DNA of 17,955 bases from an uncultured Aquincola sp. GTDB lineage: Bacteria > Pseudomonadota > Gammaproteobacteria > Burkholderiales > Burkholderiaceae. Numbering within the stretch: the first letter of the stretch is position 1; each line of letters opens with the position of its first letter. The DNA lies in NCBI GenBank assembly GCA_937883885.1, contig CAKZXL010000573.1, positions 1 to 17,955 on the forward strand, given 5' to 3'. Position numbers and translations under genes: made by a program. Shown here in pieces: positions 16,860-17,955 of the stretch. The notes beneath the pieces are model-generated. The model searched no databases. It was given only the letters and a program-made list of their open reading frames with translations, and was not told the origin of the DNA.

Positions 16860-17666
16860 GTGGCCCATTCGCTGACCCCCAATCCGCGCCAGGAAGGCAT
16901 GCTGACGCTGGTGAAGACGCGTGGTTCGGTCTCGGTCGAAACGCTGGCCGAGCACTTCGGCGTGACACTGCAGACCGCCCGCCGCGATGTTCGTTTGCTG
17001 TCCGATGCGGGCCTGCTGGCGCGCTTTCACGGCGGCGCGCGCGTGCCCAGTTCCACCACCGAGAACATCGCCTACCGCCAGCGCCAGCTGCTCAACGACG
17101 AGGCCAAGCGCCGCATTGCCCGCGCCGCCGCGCAGGCCCTGCCCGACGGCTGTTCGCTCATCCTCAACATCGGCACCACCACCGAGGCCATTGCGCATGA
17201 GCTGCTGCAGCGCAAGGGCCTGCGCGTGATCACCAACAACCTGAACGTGGCGGCCATCCTGTCCGACAACCCGGATTGCGAAGTGATCGTGGCCGGCGGC
17301 GTGGTGCGCGGGCGCGACCGCGGCATCGTGGGCGAGGCCACGGTGGACTTCATCCGCCAGTTCAAGGTGGACGTGGGGCTGATCGGCATCTCGGCCATCG
17401 AGAACGACGGCACCCTGCGCGACTACGACTACCGCGAGGTGAAGGTGGCGCGCGCCATCCTCGAACACTCGCGCGAGGTGTGGCTGGCCGCCGACCACAG
17501 CAAGTTCAACCGGCCCGCGATGGTGGAGCTGGGCCGGCTGGAACAAGTGGACCGCCTGTTCACCGACCAGCCGCCGCCGGCCCCTTTCGCGCACCTGCTG
17601 GCCGAGGCCGGCGTGCAGTGCGTGGTGGCGGGCGAAGGCACCGAAGACTCAGGAGACCGACCATGA
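16860..17666 (+). CDS. glpR: DeoR family repressor GlpR
   Basis: A 268-residue regulator. The N-terminal helix-turn-helix (about 25-60) has [20 protein letters not shown], the DeoR signature, then LLARFHGGA. The C-terminal sensor domain shows [13 protein letters not shown] (103-115), TNNLNVA (125-131) and LAADHSKF (209-216), the residues of the DeoR phosphosugar-binding fold. GlpR proteins are released from DNA by glycerol-3-phosphate or glycerol. The start is GTG at 16860, required to include the conserved PRQEGML segment; no good Shine-Dalgarno is seen before it. An ATG at 16899 would trim that segment. It is divergent from glpD and overlaps glpK by 4 bp (ATGA). It probably represses both arms and itself through the spacer at 16700-16859. 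Confidence 0.92.
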   Translation: MAHSLTPNPRQEGMLTLVKTRGSVSVETLAEHFGVTLQTARRDVRLLSDAGLLARFHGGARVPSSTTENIAYRQRQLLNDEAKRRIARAAAQALPDGCSLILNIGTTTEAIAHELLQRKGLRVITNNLNVAAILSDNPDCEVIVAGGVVRGRDRGIVGEATVDFIRQFKVDVGLIGISAIENDGTLRDYDYREVKVARAILEHSREVWLAADHSKFNRPAMVELGRLEQVDRLFTDQPPPAPFAHLLAEAGVQCVVAGEGTEDSGDRP

Positions 17667-17955
17667 CCGCCCGCTACCTGCTGGCACTCGACCAGGGCAC
17701 GTCCAGCTCGCGCAGCATCGTGTTCGACCACCGCGGCACCGTGGTGGCCATGGCGCAGCGCGAGTTCCGCCAGATCTACCCGCAGCCCGGCTGGGTGGAG
17801 CATGACCCGACCGAGATCTGGACCTCGCAGCTGGCCACCGCACGCGAAGCGCTGGCCGCCGCGCGGCTGAGCACCAAAGACCTGGCCGGCATCGGCATCA
17901 CCAACCAGCGCGAGACCACGCTGCTGTGGAACCGCCGCACCGGCGAGCCCATCCA
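17663..17955 (+). CDS. glpK: Glycerol kinase GlpK, C-terminus beyond the window edge
   Basis: The first 97 codons of glycerol kinase, which phosphorylates glycerol to glycerol-3-phosphate with ATP in the cytoplasm and traps it after uptake. The FGGY-family N-terminal motif is [17 protein letters not shown] (6-22), with Asp10 and the DQGT loop that contacts phosphates. Later comes [11 protein letters not shown] (about 47-57) and [20 protein letters not shown] (75-94), all highly typical. The full protein is usually about 500 residues, so some four-fifths are outside the window. ATG at 17663 overlaps the glpR stop as ATGA, with AGGAG 7 nt upstream, so glpR and glpK are probably co-transcribed and translationally coupled. 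Confidence 0.95.
   Translation, partial: MTARYLLALDQGTSSSRSIVFDHRGTVVAMAQREFRQIYPQPGWVEHDPTEIWTSQLATAREALAAARLSTKDLAGIGITNQRETTLLWNRRTGEPI

Overview
This is a chromosomal window from a high-GC betaproteobacterium, most likely of the order Burkholderiales (Rubrivivax/Leptothrix/Roseateles-like). The grounds are strong G/C preference at third codon positions, a DUF3567 protein and a PhaM-type polyhydroxybutyrate granule protein (both typical of this order), and hairpin-rich intergenic repeats of a style I associate with these genomes. I see no tRNA, rRNA, CRISPR array, insertion sequence or prophage gene. Almost every base belongs to a gene or a short structured spacer.

Left part (1-4611): an unrecognised partial gene, a DUF3567 gene and a DUF3108 gene lie on the minus strand. 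Two tandem copies of a hairpin repeat sit between the DUF3567 and DUF3108 genes. The DUF3108 gene is head-to-head with a plus-strand gene for a fumarylacetoacetate-hydrolase (FAH) family enzyme, and their start codons are at or next to the same four bases. The FAH gene is followed by a membrane-anchored retropepsin-like protease gene and a TraB/GumN gene that overlaps it by 4 bp.

Middle (4612-8990): phaM-like and FIST-domain sensor genes lie on the plus strand. They converge on an AraC-type regulator followed by an EamA/DMT exporter on the minus strand. A CsbD-family stress protein gene lies on the plus strand. The 193-bp spacer after csbD is packed with hairpins.

Right part (8991-17955): a complete glycerol uptake and catabolism locus. 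On the minus strand, in transcription order, are glpD, glpS, glpT, glpP, glpQ, a DUF2160 small membrane protein gene and glpV. Junctions up to glpQ are overlapping or only a few bases apart. Divergently on the plus strand are glpR (DeoR-family repressor) and glpK (cut by the window edge), overlapping by 4 bp. The inferred pathway is: GlpV captures glycerol in the periplasm, the GlpP/GlpQ channel powered by GlpS/GlpT imports it, GlpK phosphorylates it, and GlpD oxidises glycerol-3-phosphate to DHAP. GlpR probably represses both arms from the 160-bp divergent spacer. No glpF facilitator is visible.

The most notable observations are in this locus. GlpS and GlpT carry complementary departures from the ABC ATPase motifs, predicting one canonical and one degenerate ATP site. 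The glpD-glpR spacer holds three GTTCGTT repeats spaced exactly 11 bp apart, two interleaved inverted repeats, and a hairpin that includes part of an unusually close glpD Shine-Dalgarno. An 11-bp-stem hairpin sits directly before glpV. I did not find a wholly new system; these are candidate refinements of a known type of locus.
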